Shown: positions 44,784-54,164 of the stretch, piece by piece | Layout of the letters: every line of letters starts with the position of its first letter | Numbering within the stretch: position 1 is the first letter of the stretch | Source of the DNA: Burkholderiales bacterium | GTDB lineage: Bacteria > Pseudomonadota > Gammaproteobacteria > Burkholderiales > Burkholderiaceae_C | Reading direction: 5' to 3' | Assembly (NCBI GenBank): GCA_947474755.1 | Contig: CANJJE010000009.1 | Location: 1 to 64,000 of the forward strand | Length of the DNA stretch: 64,000 bases | Position numbers and translations under genes: made by a program | The notes under the pieces: generated by a model | Seen by the model: the letters and a program-made list of their open reading frames with translations, nothing else | Told to the model about the DNA's origin: nothing | Databases searched by the model: none

Positions 44784-46362
44784 TCCATGGCGCGTGGCCG
44801 TGGCGGTAACGCTGGCGGCATGGATCGCCGGCCCCGCACAGGCGGTCACGCTGCGGGTGGCCAACCAGGGCGACGCGCAGGCGATGGATCCGCATGCGCT
44901 GAACGAGGCACTGCAGCTGTCGCTGCTCGGCAATGTCTACGAGCCCTTGGTCGGTCGCGATCGGAAGCTCGCGCTGACGCCTGCGCTCGCGATCCGCTGG
45001 TCCAACACCTCGCCGACGGTCTGGCGTTTCGAGTTGCGGCGCGGGGTGCGCTTTCACGACGGCACGCCGATGACCGCGGCCGATGTCGTGTTCAGCTTCC
45101 AGCGCGCGGCCGGCGAGGGCTCGGACATGCGCAGCTACACCGCGTCGATCAAGGGCGTACGCGCGGTGGTGGGTGACGGTGGCGGTGAGGCGATCGAGAT
45201 CGAGACGCATGCACCGTTCCCGATCCTGCCCGAGGTGATCTCGAACGTCTACATCATGAGCCGCGCCTGGTGCGAAGCGAACCAGGCGTCGCGGCCCGTG
45301 GATCGGCGCAAGGGCATCGAGAACGCCGCGAGCTTCAAGGCCAGCGGCACCGGCCCGTTCCAGCTGAAGGAGCGCCAACCCGGCACACGCACCGTGCTCA
45401 CCCGGTTCGCGGGCTATTGGTCCCCGCTGACGACCAACGTGACCGAGGTCGTGTTCACGCCGATCGGCAATGACGCCACGCGGGTGGCGGCACTGCTCAG
45501 CGGCGAGATCGATCTGATGGAGCCGGTGCCGCTGCAGGACATCGCGCGCCTGAAGGCCAACCCCGCCCTGAAGGTGCTGCAGGGCCCGGAGCTGCGCACG
45601 GTCTTTCTCGGCATGGATCAGCAGCGCGACGAATTGCTGCAATCCAGCGTGAAAGGCCGCAACCCGTTCAAGGACCGCCGCGTGCGTCAGGCGGTCTATC
45701 AGGCGATCGACATCGAGGCGATCCGCACTCGGGTGATGCGTGGTGCGGCCACGCCCGCCGCCTTGATGCTCGGGCCGGGTGTCAACGGCTACCCGGCCGA
45801 CCTGGACCGGCGCCTGCCCTACGACCCCGCGGCCGCGAAGCGCCTGCTGACCGAGGCAGGCTATCCATCAGGTTTCGAAGTGGGCATGAACTGTCCGAAC
45901 GACCGCTACGTGAACGACGCCAAGATCTGCCAGGCGATCGCAGCTAACCTGGCGCGCATCGGTGTGCGGATCCATCTGCAGGCCGAAGCCAAGGTCACCT
46001 ACTTCCCGAAGATCCTTCGACGTCAGACCAGCCTCTATCTGCTCGGCTGGACGCCCGGCACCTACGATGCCCACGATGTATTGGTCGCGCTGCTCGCCAC
46101 GCCGAACGAACAGGGGCAGGGCCAGTTCAACCTCGGCGCATACAGCAACGCCCGCGTCGATGCGCTGACGACTGCGGTGCAAAGCGAGAACGACCCGACG
46201 CGGCGCCACGCGCTGATCCGCGAGGCGCTGGAACTGCATGCGAAAGACATCGGCCACATCCCGCTGCACCAGCAGGCGCTGGCCTGGGGCATGAAGAAGA
46301 ACGTCGAGCTGGTGCAGCCCCCGGACAACATGATGCCGTTCAAGTGGGTGGTGGTGAAGTGA
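44773..46362 (+). CDS. Peptide-type ABC importer substrate-binding protein (family 5)
   Basis: A 529-residue periplasmic binding protein with a signal peptide cut after AQA at residue 24. SBP family 5 landmarks: QAMDPHALNEAL, WRFELRRGVRFHDGTPMTAADVV, FRGYW-type motif (TRFAGYW) and a late FKWVVVK. Related proteins bind di- and oligopeptides, glutathione or opines; the ligand cannot be told. It is placed second in the operon, between the two permease genes, instead of first. Confidence 0.9.
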   Translation: MRADPWRVAVAVTLAAWIAGPAQAVTLRVANQGDAQAMDPHALNEALQLSLLGNVYEPLVGRDRKLALTPALAIRWSNTSPTVWRFELRRGVRFHDGTPMTAADVVFSFQRAAGEGSDMRSYTASIKGVRAVVGDGGGEAIEIETHAPFPILPEVISNVYIMSRAWCEANQASRPVDRRKGIENAASFKASGTGPFQLKERQPGTRTVLTRFAGYWSPLTTNVTEVVFTPIGNDATRVAALLSGEIDLMEPVPLQDIARLKANPALKVLQGPELRTVFLGMDQQRDELLQSSVKGRNPFKDRRVRQAVYQAIDIEAIRTRVMRGAATPAALMLGPGVNGYPADLDRRLPYDPAAAKRLLTEAGYPSGFEVGMNCPNDRYVNDAKICQAIAANLARIGVRIHLQAEAKVTYFPKILRRQTSLYLLGWTPGTYDAHDVLVALLATPNEQGQGQFNLGAYSNARVDALTTAVQSENDPTRRHALIREALELHAKDIGHIPLHQQALAWGMKKNVELVQPPDNMMPFKWVVVK

Positions 46363-46369
46363 GCGCCAA

Positions 46370-47299
46370 GTGAGCCAGGCCACCGCTTCACCAGGCGTGC
46401 TGCGCCGCTTCCTGGCGGGTGACCTGTGGCACAGCTTCACCCAGTCGCCCACCGCGATGGTGGCGGCTGCCATCGCGCTGATCTGCATCATCAGCGCGAC
46501 CTTCGCGAACCTGCTCGCGCCGCACCACCCGTTCGATCTGGCCACGCTCGACCTGGCCGACTCGCGGCTGCCGCCGGCCTGGCTGCCCGAGGGCCGTGCC
46601 ACCTACCTGCTGGGCACCGACGACCAGGGCCGCGACATCCTGTCGGCGCTGATGTATGGCGCGCGCATCTCCTTGCTGGTTGGCTTTGCTTCGGTGCTTC
46701 TGTCGATGGTCGTCGGGGTCGCGCTCGGCCTGCTGTCAGGCTATGTGGGCGGCAAGACCGATGCCTTCCTGATGCGGGTGTGCGATGTCATGTTGTCGTT
46801 TCCGGCGATCCTGGTTGCGCTGCTGATCGATGGCATCGGTCGCGCGTTGTTCCCGAATTCGAATGACGCGCTGGCCTATGCGGTACTGATCCTCGCGATC
46901 TCGCTGACCGGCTGGGTGCCGTATGCGCGCACCGTGCGCGGCAGCGCCATGGTCGAGCGACAGAAGGAATACGTGCAGGCCGCGCGCGTCATCGGCGTGG
47001 CGCCGCTGCGCATCATGAGACGTCATGTGCTGCCCAACGTGATGGGCCCGGTGATGGTGCTGGCGACCTTGCAGGTGGCCTCCGCCATCCTGATCGAGGC
47101 GACCTTGTCCTTCCTCGGCGTCGGCGTGCCGCCAACCTCGCCCTCTCTCGGCACCCTGATCCGCGTCGGCAACGACTTCCTGTTCTCCGGCGAGTGGTGG
47201 ATCACGGTGTTCCCCGGCGCGATGCTGGTGCTGATCGCGCTCAGCGTGAACCTGCTGGGTGACTGGCTGCGGGACGCGTTGAACCCTGGCGGGCGTTGA
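46370..47299 (+). CDS. Peptide-type ABC importer permease (DppC-like)
   Basis: A 309-residue OppC/DppC-type permease. N-terminal helix AAAIALICIISATFANLLA, the LLGTDDQGRDILS motif, the EAA loop (QKEYVQAARVIGV) and LSFLGVGVPP near the end are diagnostic. It starts with GTG at 46370, 7 bases after the binding-protein stop. A hairpin-rich repeat separates it from the ATPase genes. Confidence 0.93.
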   Translation: MSQATASPGVLRRFLAGDLWHSFTQSPTAMVAAAIALICIISATFANLLAPHHPFDLATLDLADSRLPPAWLPEGRATYLLGTDDQGRDILSALMYGARISLLVGFASVLLSMVVGVALGLLSGYVGGKTDAFLMRVCDVMLSFPAILVALLIDGIGRALFPNSNDALAYAVLILAISLTGWVPYARTVRGSAMVERQKEYVQAARVIGVAPLRIMRRHVLPNVMGPVMVLATLQVASAILIEATLSFLGVGVPPTSPSLGTLIRVGNDFLFSGEWWITVFPGAMLVLIALSVNLLGDWLRDALNPGGR

Positions 47300-47300
47300 G

Positions 47301-47379
47301 ATGAAGACTCCCACGCACCTTCGGTGCTGCCCCTCGCGGGGGCGCTCAGCCCTCTTGGGGCGGCCCGGCGAGGGCTGAG
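47301..47379. repeat. Hairpin-rich intergenic repeat inside the ABC importer operon
   Basis: Three nested or consecutive hairpins fill the gap between the permease and ATPase genes: GCACC/GGTGC (47315-47327), GCCCC/GGGGC (47329-47343) and the 10-base perfect stem CTCAGCCCTC (47345-47354) with GAGGGCTGAG (47370-47379). The last arm touches the ATG of the next gene. The wording CCCTC...CTTGGGGCGGCCCGGC resembles dispersed intergenic repeats I know from Comamonadaceae-type genomes. No T-run follows. Confidence 0.6.
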
Positions 47380-48354
47380 ATGCAGGCCCTGCTCGAAGTC
47401 GATCAACTGTGCGTCGAGTTCACCACGCGCCACGGCAGCCTGCGCGCGCTGTCCGAGGTGTCGTTCGGCATCGCGCCGGGCGAGGTGCTGGGCATCGTCG
47501 GCGAATCCGGTGCGGGCAAGTCGCTGACCGGTGCGGCGATCATCGGCTTGCTGCCGCCACCCGGCCGCATCGGTGGTGGCCGTATCGTCTACGACGGCCA
47601 GCGCATCGACACGCTGCCCGACGACGCGATGCGCCGCCTGCGCGGCCGGCAGATCGGCAGCATCTTCCAGGACCCGATGACGGCGCTGAACCCGCTGCTC
47701 ACCATCGGCCATCAGCTCGTCGAGACGATCCGCACCCATCTGCCGCTGAGCGAGGCCGAGGCCGTGGCCAGGGCCGTGAGCCTGCTCGAAGAGACGGGCA
47801 TCAGCGGCGCGGCGCAGCGGCTGGCGCAGTACCCGCACCAGTTTTCGGGCGGCATGCGGCAGCGGGTGGTGATTGCGCTGGCGCTCGCCGCCGGGCCGCG
47901 TCTGCTGATTGCCGACGAGCCGACCACCGCACTCGATGTGTCGGTGCAGGCGCAGGTGATCGCGCTGCTGAAGCGGCTGTGCCGTGACCGCGGCATGGCG
48001 GTGATGCTGGTCACGCACGATATGGGCGTGATTGCCGAAGCCTGCGACCGTGTTGCCGTGATGTATGCCGGGCGCATCGTCGAGATCGGGCCGGTGCGCG
48101 AGGTGATCCACACCCCGGCACATCCCTACACCGTCGGGCTGATGGGGGCGATCCCGTCGATGAGCGGCGCGCGCGCGCGGCTGCTGCAGATCGACGGCAC
48201 GATGCCGCGCCTGGGTGCCATTCCCGAGGGCTGCGCCTTCCATCCGCGCTGCTCGCAGGCCTGGGCTCGCTGCCGCAGCGAGCGGCCCGAACTGATCAGC
48301 GTCGGTCCCAGCCGCGCGGCCTGCTGGCTGCATGACGGGAGGGCCTCGCGATGA
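47380..48354 (+). CDS. Peptide-type ABC importer ATPase (DppD-like)
   Basis: A 324-residue ATPase. Walker A GESGAGKS near 41-48, Q-loop ([11 protein letters not shown]), signature QFSGGMRQR, Walker [13 protein letters not shown], and the oligopeptide-transporter C-terminal extension with [11 protein letters not shown], whose cysteines in this family may bind an Fe-S cluster. The only possible Shine-Dalgarno (GAGGG) lies in the arm of the upstream hairpin. Its stop overlaps the next start (ATGA). Confidence 0.94.
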   Translation: MQALLEVDQLCVEFTTRHGSLRALSEVSFGIAPGEVLGIVGESGAGKSLTGAAIIGLLPPPGRIGGGRIVYDGQRIDTLPDDAMRRLRGRQIGSIFQDPMTALNPLLTIGHQLVETIRTHLPLSEAEAVARAVSLLEETGISGAAQRLAQYPHQFSGGMRQRVVIALALAAGPRLLIADEPTTALDVSVQAQVIALLKRLCRDRGMAVMLVTHDMGVIAEACDRVAVMYAGRIVEIGPVREVIHTPAHPYTVGLMGAIPSMSGARARLLQIDGTMPRLGAIPEGCAFHPRCSQAWARCRSERPELISVGPSRAACWLHDGRASR

Positions 48355-49361
48355 CGCAGCCGATGGCCTCACCGCTGGTCGAGGTGCGTGACCTGCGCAA
48401 GACCTTCGATGTGTCGGCGCCGTGGCTCGCGCGGGTGATCGAGCGCCGTGCGCCGCAGTTCGTGCAGGCGGTCGATGGCGTCAGCTTCGCCATCCCGCGC
48501 GGGCAGACGCTGGGGCTGGTCGGCGAATCGGGCTGCGGCAAGAGCACGGTGGCGCGCCTGCTGGTCGGTTTGCATGCGCCCACTTCGGGTCAGGTTTTCC
48601 TGGACGGCATCGACATGACGCAGGCCTTCGCCTCAGGGCAGGCCGGCGCGCTGCGAAGGCGTTTGCAGATGATCTTCCAGGATCCGTACGCAAGCCTGAA
48701 CCCCCGCTGGAGCGTGGCCGACATCGTCGCTGAACCGCTGGTCGAGCATGGCTTGCTGTCGGGCCGTGCCGCATTGCGTGAGCGGGTTGCTGAACTGCTG
48801 GCCTCGGTTGGCCTGTCTGCCACCGATGCCTCCAAACTGCCGCACCAGTTCTCCGGCGGGCAGCGACAGCGTATCTCGATCGCACGCGCGCTGGCATCGA
48901 ACCCGGAGTTTCTGGTCTGCGACGAGCCGACCTCGGCCCTCGATGTGTCGGTGCAGGCTCAGGTGCTGAACCTGATGCAGGACATTCAGCAACGCCACGG
49001 TCTGACGTATCTGTTCATCTCGCACAACCTGGCGGTGGTGCGGCATGTGGCCGACCAGGTCGGCGTGATGGTGCTGGGACGCATCGTCGAACTGGCCGAC
49101 CGCCATACGCTGTTCTCGCGGCCACGGCATCCCTACACCCGGATGCTGTTCGATGCGATTCCCGATGTGGCCATGAGCGGCCGCGTGCGGCAGCCTGTTC
49201 AGGGCGACCTGCCGAACCCGCTGCAGCCACCCGCCGGTTGCAGCTTCCATCCGCGCTGCCCGCACGCGAACGAGCGCTGCCGTGTCGAACGGCCAGCGCT
49301 TCAAACGATCGACGGCGGGCAGGTGGCTTGCCATGCGGTGGAAGAAGGGCGGTTGCGGTGA
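48351..49361 (+). CDS. Peptide-type ABC importer ATPase (DppF-like)
   Basis: A 336-residue partner ATPase: Walker [10 protein letters not shown] near 58-66, [14 protein letters not shown], signature QFSGGQRQR, Walker [12 protein letters not shown], and the C-terminal cysteine-rich [11 protein letters not shown]. An insertion ([14 protein letters not shown]) after the first strand is typical for DppF-type subunits. The start overlaps the previous stop (ATGA). Last gene of the operon; I see no terminator after it. Confidence 0.94.
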   Translation: MTQPMASPLVEVRDLRKTFDVSAPWLARVIERRAPQFVQAVDGVSFAIPRGQTLGLVGESGCGKSTVARLLVGLHAPTSGQVFLDGIDMTQAFASGQAGALRRRLQMIFQDPYASLNPRWSVADIVAEPLVEHGLLSGRAALRERVAELLASVGLSATDASKLPHQFSGGQRQRISIARALASNPEFLVCDEPTSALDVSVQAQVLNLMQDIQQRHGLTYLFISHNLAVVRHVADQVGVMVLGRIVELADRHTLFSRPRHPYTRMLFDAIPDVAMSGRVRQPVQGDLPNPLQPPAGCSFHPRCPHANERCRVERPALQTIDGGQVACHAVEEGRLR

Positions 49362-49583
49362 GGCCTGCTTCACTGCCGATCGAACGCCCGCTTTCGGCCA
49401 GTTGCGGGTGCCGCTGGGAACCGCAGCTGACTTCATCAGCGCCCCACCCCAGCTCGCGCGCGCAGATCGACCACTGAAAACCGCCGCCCGCGAAAGACCT
49501 CACTGGGCCGGCAAGAGCCTTTTGGCCTGACGTCCGATAGCTGACCCTCGCGAGAACCTGCCTCGGCGCTCTGGTACTGCGGA
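49362..49583. other. Intergenic region between the ABC importer and lysA
   Basis: 222 bases between convergent genes, longer than any other convergent gap in the window. No terminator with a T-run and no credible coding frame. Segments such as CGCCCGCTTTCGGCCAGTTG look like fragments of dispersed intergenic sequence, which I cannot prove from one window. Confidence 0.35.
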
Positions 49584-50873
49584 CTACGGCAGCAAGTGTT
49601 CGCGGTTGAACAACTCGGCGGGCAACTCCCGATCGCGGATCAGCCAGGCCTCGCCGCCCGACACCATCACCTCGGCGGCGCGGCCGCGGGTGTTGTAGTT
49701 GCTGGCCATGCTCATGCCGTAGGCGCCGGCAGACAGCAACGCGAGGTGGTCGCCGGGCTGTACGGTCAGCGCGCGGTCGCGGCCCAGCCAGTCGCCCGAT
49801 TCGCAGACCGGGCCGACCACGTCGTAGTTCACCGGTGGTCCGTCGCGCAGGCGGCAGGGCACGATGCCCATCCAGGCTTCGTACATCGCCGGGCGCGCCA
49901 TGTCGTTCATCGCGGCATCGACGATGCAGAAGTGCTTGCCGTCCGCATCGTTCGACGGCTTCAGGTACAGCACCTCGGTGACCAGCACGCCGGCGTTGCC
50001 CACCAGCGAGCGGCCGGGTTCGAACATCAGCTTGCGGTGGCCGTGACCGCGCGCGTCGATGCGTTGCAGCAGCGCGCCGATCAGCTCGCCCGCTGATGGC
50101 GGCTGCTCGTCGGTGTAGGTGATACCGAGGCCGCCACCGAGGTCCAGGTGATGCAGCTTCACACCGGTGGCTTCGACCGCCTCGACCAGGTCGAGCATGC
50201 GGTCCAGCGCGTCGAGATAGGGGTCGATCTCGGTGATCTGCGAGCCGATGTGGCAGTCGATGCCGACGATCTCGATGCCCGGCAAGTTCGCCGCGCGGGC
50301 GTACACCGCGACGGCGCGCTCGTGCGCGATGCCGAACTTGTTGCCCTTCAGTCCGGTCGAGATGTACGGGTGCGTTTTCGCATCGACGTCGGGGTTGACG
50401 CGCAAGCTGATCCGCGCGGTGCGGCCGACCTGGACAGCCACCGCCGACAGTGCTTCCAGCTCGGCTTCGCTTTCGATGTTGAAGCACATCACGCCGACAT
50501 CCAGCGCCTGCCGCATCTCGGCGCGGGTCTTGCCGACGCCAGAAAACACGACCTTCGACGGCGCTGCGCCCGCGGCCAGAACCCGCGCGAGTTCGCCAGT
50601 CGACACGATGTCGAAACCGCAACCGGCGCGCGCGAAGGTCTGCAGCACCGCCAGGTTCGAATTGGCCTTCACGGCATAGCAGATCAGGTGGTCCCTGCCA
50701 CCGAGCGCTTGCTGGTAGGCCGACAGCGCCGCATGCATGGCGCTTTGCGAGTAGACATAGAGCGGCGTGGCGAAGCGCGCAGCCAGATCGGCGACGGCGA
50801 GACCTTCAACCATCAGCACACCGCCTCGGTAGGCGATCTGGGGCGATCCGGGGACATTCATCACGGCGCTCAT
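49584..50873 (-). CDS. lysA: Diaminopimelate decarboxylase
   Basis: A 429-residue PLP enzyme that makes L-lysine from meso-diaminopimelate, the last lysine step. The PLP lysine is Lys69 in CYAVKANSN. HIGSQI, HLDLGGGLGI, EPGRSLVGNAG and the active-site CESGDWLG cysteine of the partner subunit are present. The start overlaps the lptM stop (TAATG at 50871-50875), fixing the ATG at 50873. The gene pair lptM-lysA opposite cyaY is a conserved proteobacterial arrangement. Confidence 0.97.
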   Translation of the reverse strand: MSAVMNVPGSPQIAYRGGVLMVEGLAVADLAARFATPLYVYSQSAMHAALSAYQQALGGRDHLICYAVKANSNLAVLQTFARAGCGFDIVSTGELARVLAAGAAPSKVVFSGVGKTRAEMRQALDVGVMCFNIESEAELEALSAVAVQVGRTARISLRVNPDVDAKTHPYISTGLKGNKFGIAHERAVAVYARAANLPGIEIVGIDCHIGSQITEIDPYLDALDRMLDLVEAVEATGVKLHHLDLGGGLGITYTDEQPPSAGELIGALLQRIDARGHGHRKLMFEPGRSLVGNAGVLVTEVLYLKPSNDADGKHFCIVDAAMNDMARPAMYEAWMGIVPCRLRDGPPVNYDVVGPVCESGDWLGRDRALTVQPGDHLALLSAGAYGMSMASNYNTRGRAAEVMVSGGEAWLIRDRELPAELFNREHLLP

Positions 50874-51130
50874 TACCGCGTTGACGGCGGGCTGCCCCAA
50901 GGTCGGGCTGACGATGCGGCCGGCGCCGGCGGGATCGCGGACATCGCGCCTGGCGTGGCGGGCGCACGCGCGCTGGTTGCCGGTGCCGTGGGTGGTGGCT
51001 TCGCTTTGGGATTCAGCGTCAGCGGTCCTTTTTGCCCGCAACCCGCCAGCAACAAACCCATGGTGATCAACGAGGCCATCGCGAAAGAGGTGCAGCCCTG
51101 CGCGACTAAACTTTCTGATTGTTCCGACAT
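50873..51130 (-). CDS. lptM: LPS translocon maturation chaperone LptM (YifL-like small lipoprotein)
   Basis: An 85-residue lipoprotein. The hydrophobic stretch MASLITMGLLLAGC ends at the lipidated cysteine (Cys31) followed by GQKGPLTL, the hallmark of the YifL/LptM family, which helps mature the LptD lipopolysaccharide translocon. The rest is Pro/Ala-rich and disordered. ATGs at 51130 and 51079 are both possible; the longer gives a better signal peptide, but neither has a Shine-Dalgarno sequence. It is divergent from cyaY with 19 bases between. Confidence 0.85.
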   Translation of the reverse strand: MSEQSESLVAQGCTSFAMASLITMGLLLAGCGQKGPLTLNPKAKPPPTAPATSARAPATPGAMSAIPPAPAASSARPWGSPPSTR

Positions 51131-51149
51131 CGAGCGAATTCTACTGACC

Positions 51150-51509
51150 ATGCCTGCCGCTGCCCCCCACACGCCACTGTCCGACGCCGAGTTCCGCGAG
51201 GTGGCCGGCGCTGTACTGGCCGCCATCGAGGCGACGGTCGATCGATGGTTGCAGGACGATGTGATCGACATCGATGCAAATCGCACCGGCGGCATGCTGG
51301 AGCTGAGTTTCCCCAATGGCAGCAAGATCGTCGTCAACACCCAGCCGCCCCTGCAGGAGTTGTGGCTCGCCGCTCGCCGTGGTGGCTTCCATTTCAGGCA
51401 CTCAGAGGGCGTGTGGCAGGACACTCGTGAAAGCGGTACTTTCCATGCGGTGCTGTCGGCCTGCGCCAGCGAACAGGGCGGCAAGGCACTGACATTCGGT
51501 GCTGACTGA
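51150..51509 (+). CDS. cyaY: Iron donor protein CyaY (bacterial frataxin)
   Basis: A 119-residue frataxin homologue that binds iron and modulates Fe-S cluster assembly by IscS. The acidic first helix (LSDAEFREVAGAVLAAIEAT), DVIDIDANRTGGMLELSF and a strand reading SKIVVNTQPPLQELWLA are characteristic. ATG at 51150. Convergent with mrcA. Confidence 0.95.
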   Translation: MPAAAPHTPLSDAEFREVAGAVLAAIEATVDRWLQDDVIDIDANRTGGMLELSFPNGSKIVVNTQPPLQELWLAARRGGFHFRHSEGVWQDTRESGTFHAVLSACASEQGGKALTFGAD

Positions 51510-51535
51510 ACTGCTCGCTGCGGTGACCAGCCACG

Positions 51536-53899
51536 TCAGCGCGAGAACAGGTCGAGGATGCCTTTACGCTCCTCCGGGTCGGGTGGTTTCGGTGTCTTGT
51601 CTTCGAGTCCCACGCTGCTGACGCCGCCGCCCTGCGTGTATTCCTCGAAGTACCACTCGCCGCCGATGTTGACGACGCCTTCGGGCGGCAGGGGCTCGCT
51701 TTCCGGGTGCCCCCTCAGCGCGACGCTCATGTAGTCGATCCAGACCGGCAGCGACAAGCCGCCGCCGGTCTCGCGGTCACCGAGCTTGCGCGGATTGTCG
51801 TAGCCCATCCACACCACCGCCACCAAATCGTGCTGGTAGCCGCAGAACCAGGCGTCGTGTGAATCGTTGGTGGTGCCGGTCTTGCCGTACACGTCGGTGC
51901 GCTTGAGCATGGCCTGCGCCCGCGCCGCGGTGCCCGAGCGGGTGACTTCCTGCAGCAGGCTGTTCATCATGAAAGCGTTGCGCGGGTTCAGCACGCGCAT
52001 CGACTCGTCAAGCACCGGTGGTTTGACCTGATGCACCAGGCGCCCTCTGGAGTCAGTCACCTTGCTGATCAGGTACGGATTGACCCGGTAGCCGCCGGTG
52101 GCGAACACGCCGTAAGCACTGGCCATCTGCAAGGGCGTGACGGAGCCGGCGCCCAGCGCCATCGTCAGGTAGGCCGGATGCTTGTCGGCCTCGAAGCCGA
52201 AGCGCGTCACCCACTCCTGCGCATACGGTGCACCGGTGGCCTGCAGGATGCGGATCGACACCATGTTCTTCGACTTGGCCAGCGCGCGCCGCATGGACAT
52301 CGGCCCCTCGAAGGTGCCGTCGTAGTTTTTCGGCTCCCAGGGCTGGCTGCCGGTGCTGTCGGCATCGAAGAACAAAGGCGCGTCGTTGATGACAGTCGCT
52401 GGAGAGAAGCCCTTCTCGAGCGCTGCCGAGTAGATGAAGGGCTTGAAGCTTGACCCGGGCTGTCGCCACGCCTGCGTGACACGGTTGAACTTCGAGCGAT
52501 CCTGATCGAAACCGCCAATCATTGCGGCGATCGCGCCGGTGCGCGGGTCGAGTGAGACGAAAGCCCCCTCGACCTCGGGCAGTTGGGTTGCGGTCCAAGC
52601 GCCGTTCTGGCCCTTGGTCAGCCGGATCACCGCGCCACGGCGGATCTGCGTTTTCGGGTTCGCCTTGTCGCCCAGGCCTGAGGTGACTGGCTTCAGGCCA
52701 TCGCCCGTGACGGTGACGGTTTCCCCGCTTTGCAGGGCCGCTACCAGCTTCCTGGCGTTCACTTCCAGGACCACGCCGGCCTTCAACTCGTCGTTGTCCG
52801 GGTGGTCGGCCAGCGCTTCGGCGACGCGTATGTCCAGGTCGCGTGCGTCTGAGGGCAGGTCGATGTAGGCCTCGGGGCCGCGGTAGACCTGACGCCGCTC
52901 ATAGTCGAGGATGCCGCGCCGCAGCGCGTGATAAGCCACCATCTGGTCGTTCGAATTGACCGTCAGGTAGACATTCAGGCCCACGGTGTAGGCGTCCTCT
53001 CCGTATTGGGCGTAGACCAGTTGCCGCGCCGCTTCTGTGGCGTATTCGCCGTGCAGCGGGGTCTGCGAAGGTGCGCGGTAGACCAGCTTCTGCGCTAGTG
53101 CTGCATCGTGCTGCTCGGCGGTGATGAAGCCGTTTTCGAGCATCCGGTCGATGATGTACAGCTGGCGGATGGTCGCGCGCTTCGGGTTGCTGATCGGGTT
53201 GTAGGCCGATGGCGCCTTGGGCAGCCCGGCCAGCATCGCTGCTTCGGCAATCGACAGAGCATTCAGCGGCTTGCCGAAATACACCTCGCTGGCCGAGGCG
53301 AAGCCGTAGGCGCGCTGGCCGAGGTAGATCTGGTTCATGTAGAGCTCGAGGATCTGGTCCTTGCCGAGCAGGCTCTCGATCTTCAGCGCGAGCAGGATCT
53401 CGTAGATCTTGCGTGTGAAGGTCTTCTCGGTAGAGAGGTAGAAATTGCGCGCCACCTGCATCGTGATCGTCGATGCGCCCTGGCTGCGCGATTCGCCGAA
53501 GTTGGCCAATCCGGCGCGCAGTACGCCCAGGTAGTCGACGCCGCTGTGCTGGTAGAAGCGGGCATCCTCGATCGCCAGCACCGCGTCTTTCATCACCTTT
53601 GGAATCTGCGACGCCGGTACGAAGTTGCGGCGTTCCTCGCCAATTTCGCCCAGCAAGGCCCCGTCCGCCGAATAGATGCGCATCGGCAGCTTCGGCCGGT
53701 AATCGGCCAGCCCACCGATCTCGGGCAGGTTGGGGTAGGCCACGGCCAGAGCGAGCGCGATCAGCATCAACGCCGCCAGTGTGCCGGCCGTGATCAGCCC
53801 GAACACGCTTGCCACCGCCTGGACCAGATTGCGGACCCACGAACTCGTTCGGGGGCGGGGCGACGCAGCGGCGCTGCTGTCGCGCTTGGAATCGCTCAT
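51536..53899 (-). CDS. mrcA: Bifunctional penicillin-binding protein 1A
   Basis: A 787-residue class A penicillin-binding protein that polymerises and cross-links peptidoglycan. It has an N-terminal membrane anchor (~30-53), a glycosyltransferase domain with the catalytic Glu in IEDARFYQHSGVD near 108 and QGASTITMQ, an OB-like insert, then the transpeptidase with SxxK in GSSFKPF near 480, SKN (AKSKNMVS) and KTG in YGKTGTTND near 674. The ATG at 53899 follows GGAG. Divergent from pilM, as in many gamma- and betaproteobacteria. Confidence 0.97.
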   Translation of the reverse strand: MSDSKRDSSAAASPRPRTSSWVRNLVQAVASVFGLITAGTLAALMLIALALAVAYPNLPEIGGLADYRPKLPMRIYSADGALLGEIGEERRNFVPASQIPKVMKDAVLAIEDARFYQHSGVDYLGVLRAGLANFGESRSQGASTITMQVARNFYLSTEKTFTRKIYEILLALKIESLLGKDQILELYMNQIYLGQRAYGFASASEVYFGKPLNALSIAEAAMLAGLPKAPSAYNPISNPKRATIRQLYIIDRMLENGFITAEQHDAALAQKLVYRAPSQTPLHGEYATEAARQLVYAQYGEDAYTVGLNVYLTVNSNDQMVAYHALRRGILDYERRQVYRGPEAYIDLPSDARDLDIRVAEALADHPDNDELKAGVVLEVNARKLVAALQSGETVTVTGDGLKPVTSGLGDKANPKTQIRRGAVIRLTKGQNGAWTATQLPEVEGAFVSLDPRTGAIAAMIGGFDQDRSKFNRVTQAWRQPGSSFKPFIYSAALEKGFSPATVINDAPLFFDADSTGSQPWEPKNYDGTFEGPMSMRRALAKSKNMVSIRILQATGAPYAQEWVTRFGFEADKHPAYLTMALGAGSVTPLQMASAYGVFATGGYRVNPYLISKVTDSRGRLVHQVKPPVLDESMRVLNPRNAFMMNSLLQEVTRSGTAARAQAMLKRTDVYGKTGTTNDSHDAWFCGYQHDLVAVVWMGYDNPRKLGDRETGGGLSLPVWIDYMSVALRGHPESEPLPPEGVVNIGGEWYFEEYTQGGGVSSVGLEDKTPKPPDPEERKGILDLFSR

Positions 53900-54164
53900 G
53901 GAGCTCCGTTTATTTTGTTTTCAATTATAGGAAGCAGGGGTCGGTGCTCCCCTTTCTAACGGGAAGGGACATGGCGAGTTTCAAGAAACTGCTCATGAGA
54001 TGCGCAGAGGCACCGATAAACAGGTGTCCACAGCGTGCCCAAGTCACAACGGATGCGTGTTGGTCCGCCTGGTTTTCCATGGGTGCACATAGGCTTTACT
54101 GCTAGCATTCAAGTAACTTCTTAACATTCCACCGCTGTTTCCGGCGCGTCGGAGGGCAAAGTCT
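53900..54164. promoter_or_regulatory. Divergent promoter region of mrcA and pilM
   Basis: 265 bases. On the minus strand a consensus TATAAT lies at 53929-53924, about 25 bases before the mrcA start, with no good -35, so it is only a plausible mrcA -10. On the plus side pilM has a strong ribosome site (GGAGG at 54151-54155). I found no sigma-54 type -24/-12 element. Confidence 0.45.

Noticed and set aside
49015-50622. Minus-strand open frame of 535 codons overlapping lysA in another frame
   Set aside because: Arg-rich translation with no family features; lysA in the correct frame carries all catalytic motifs.
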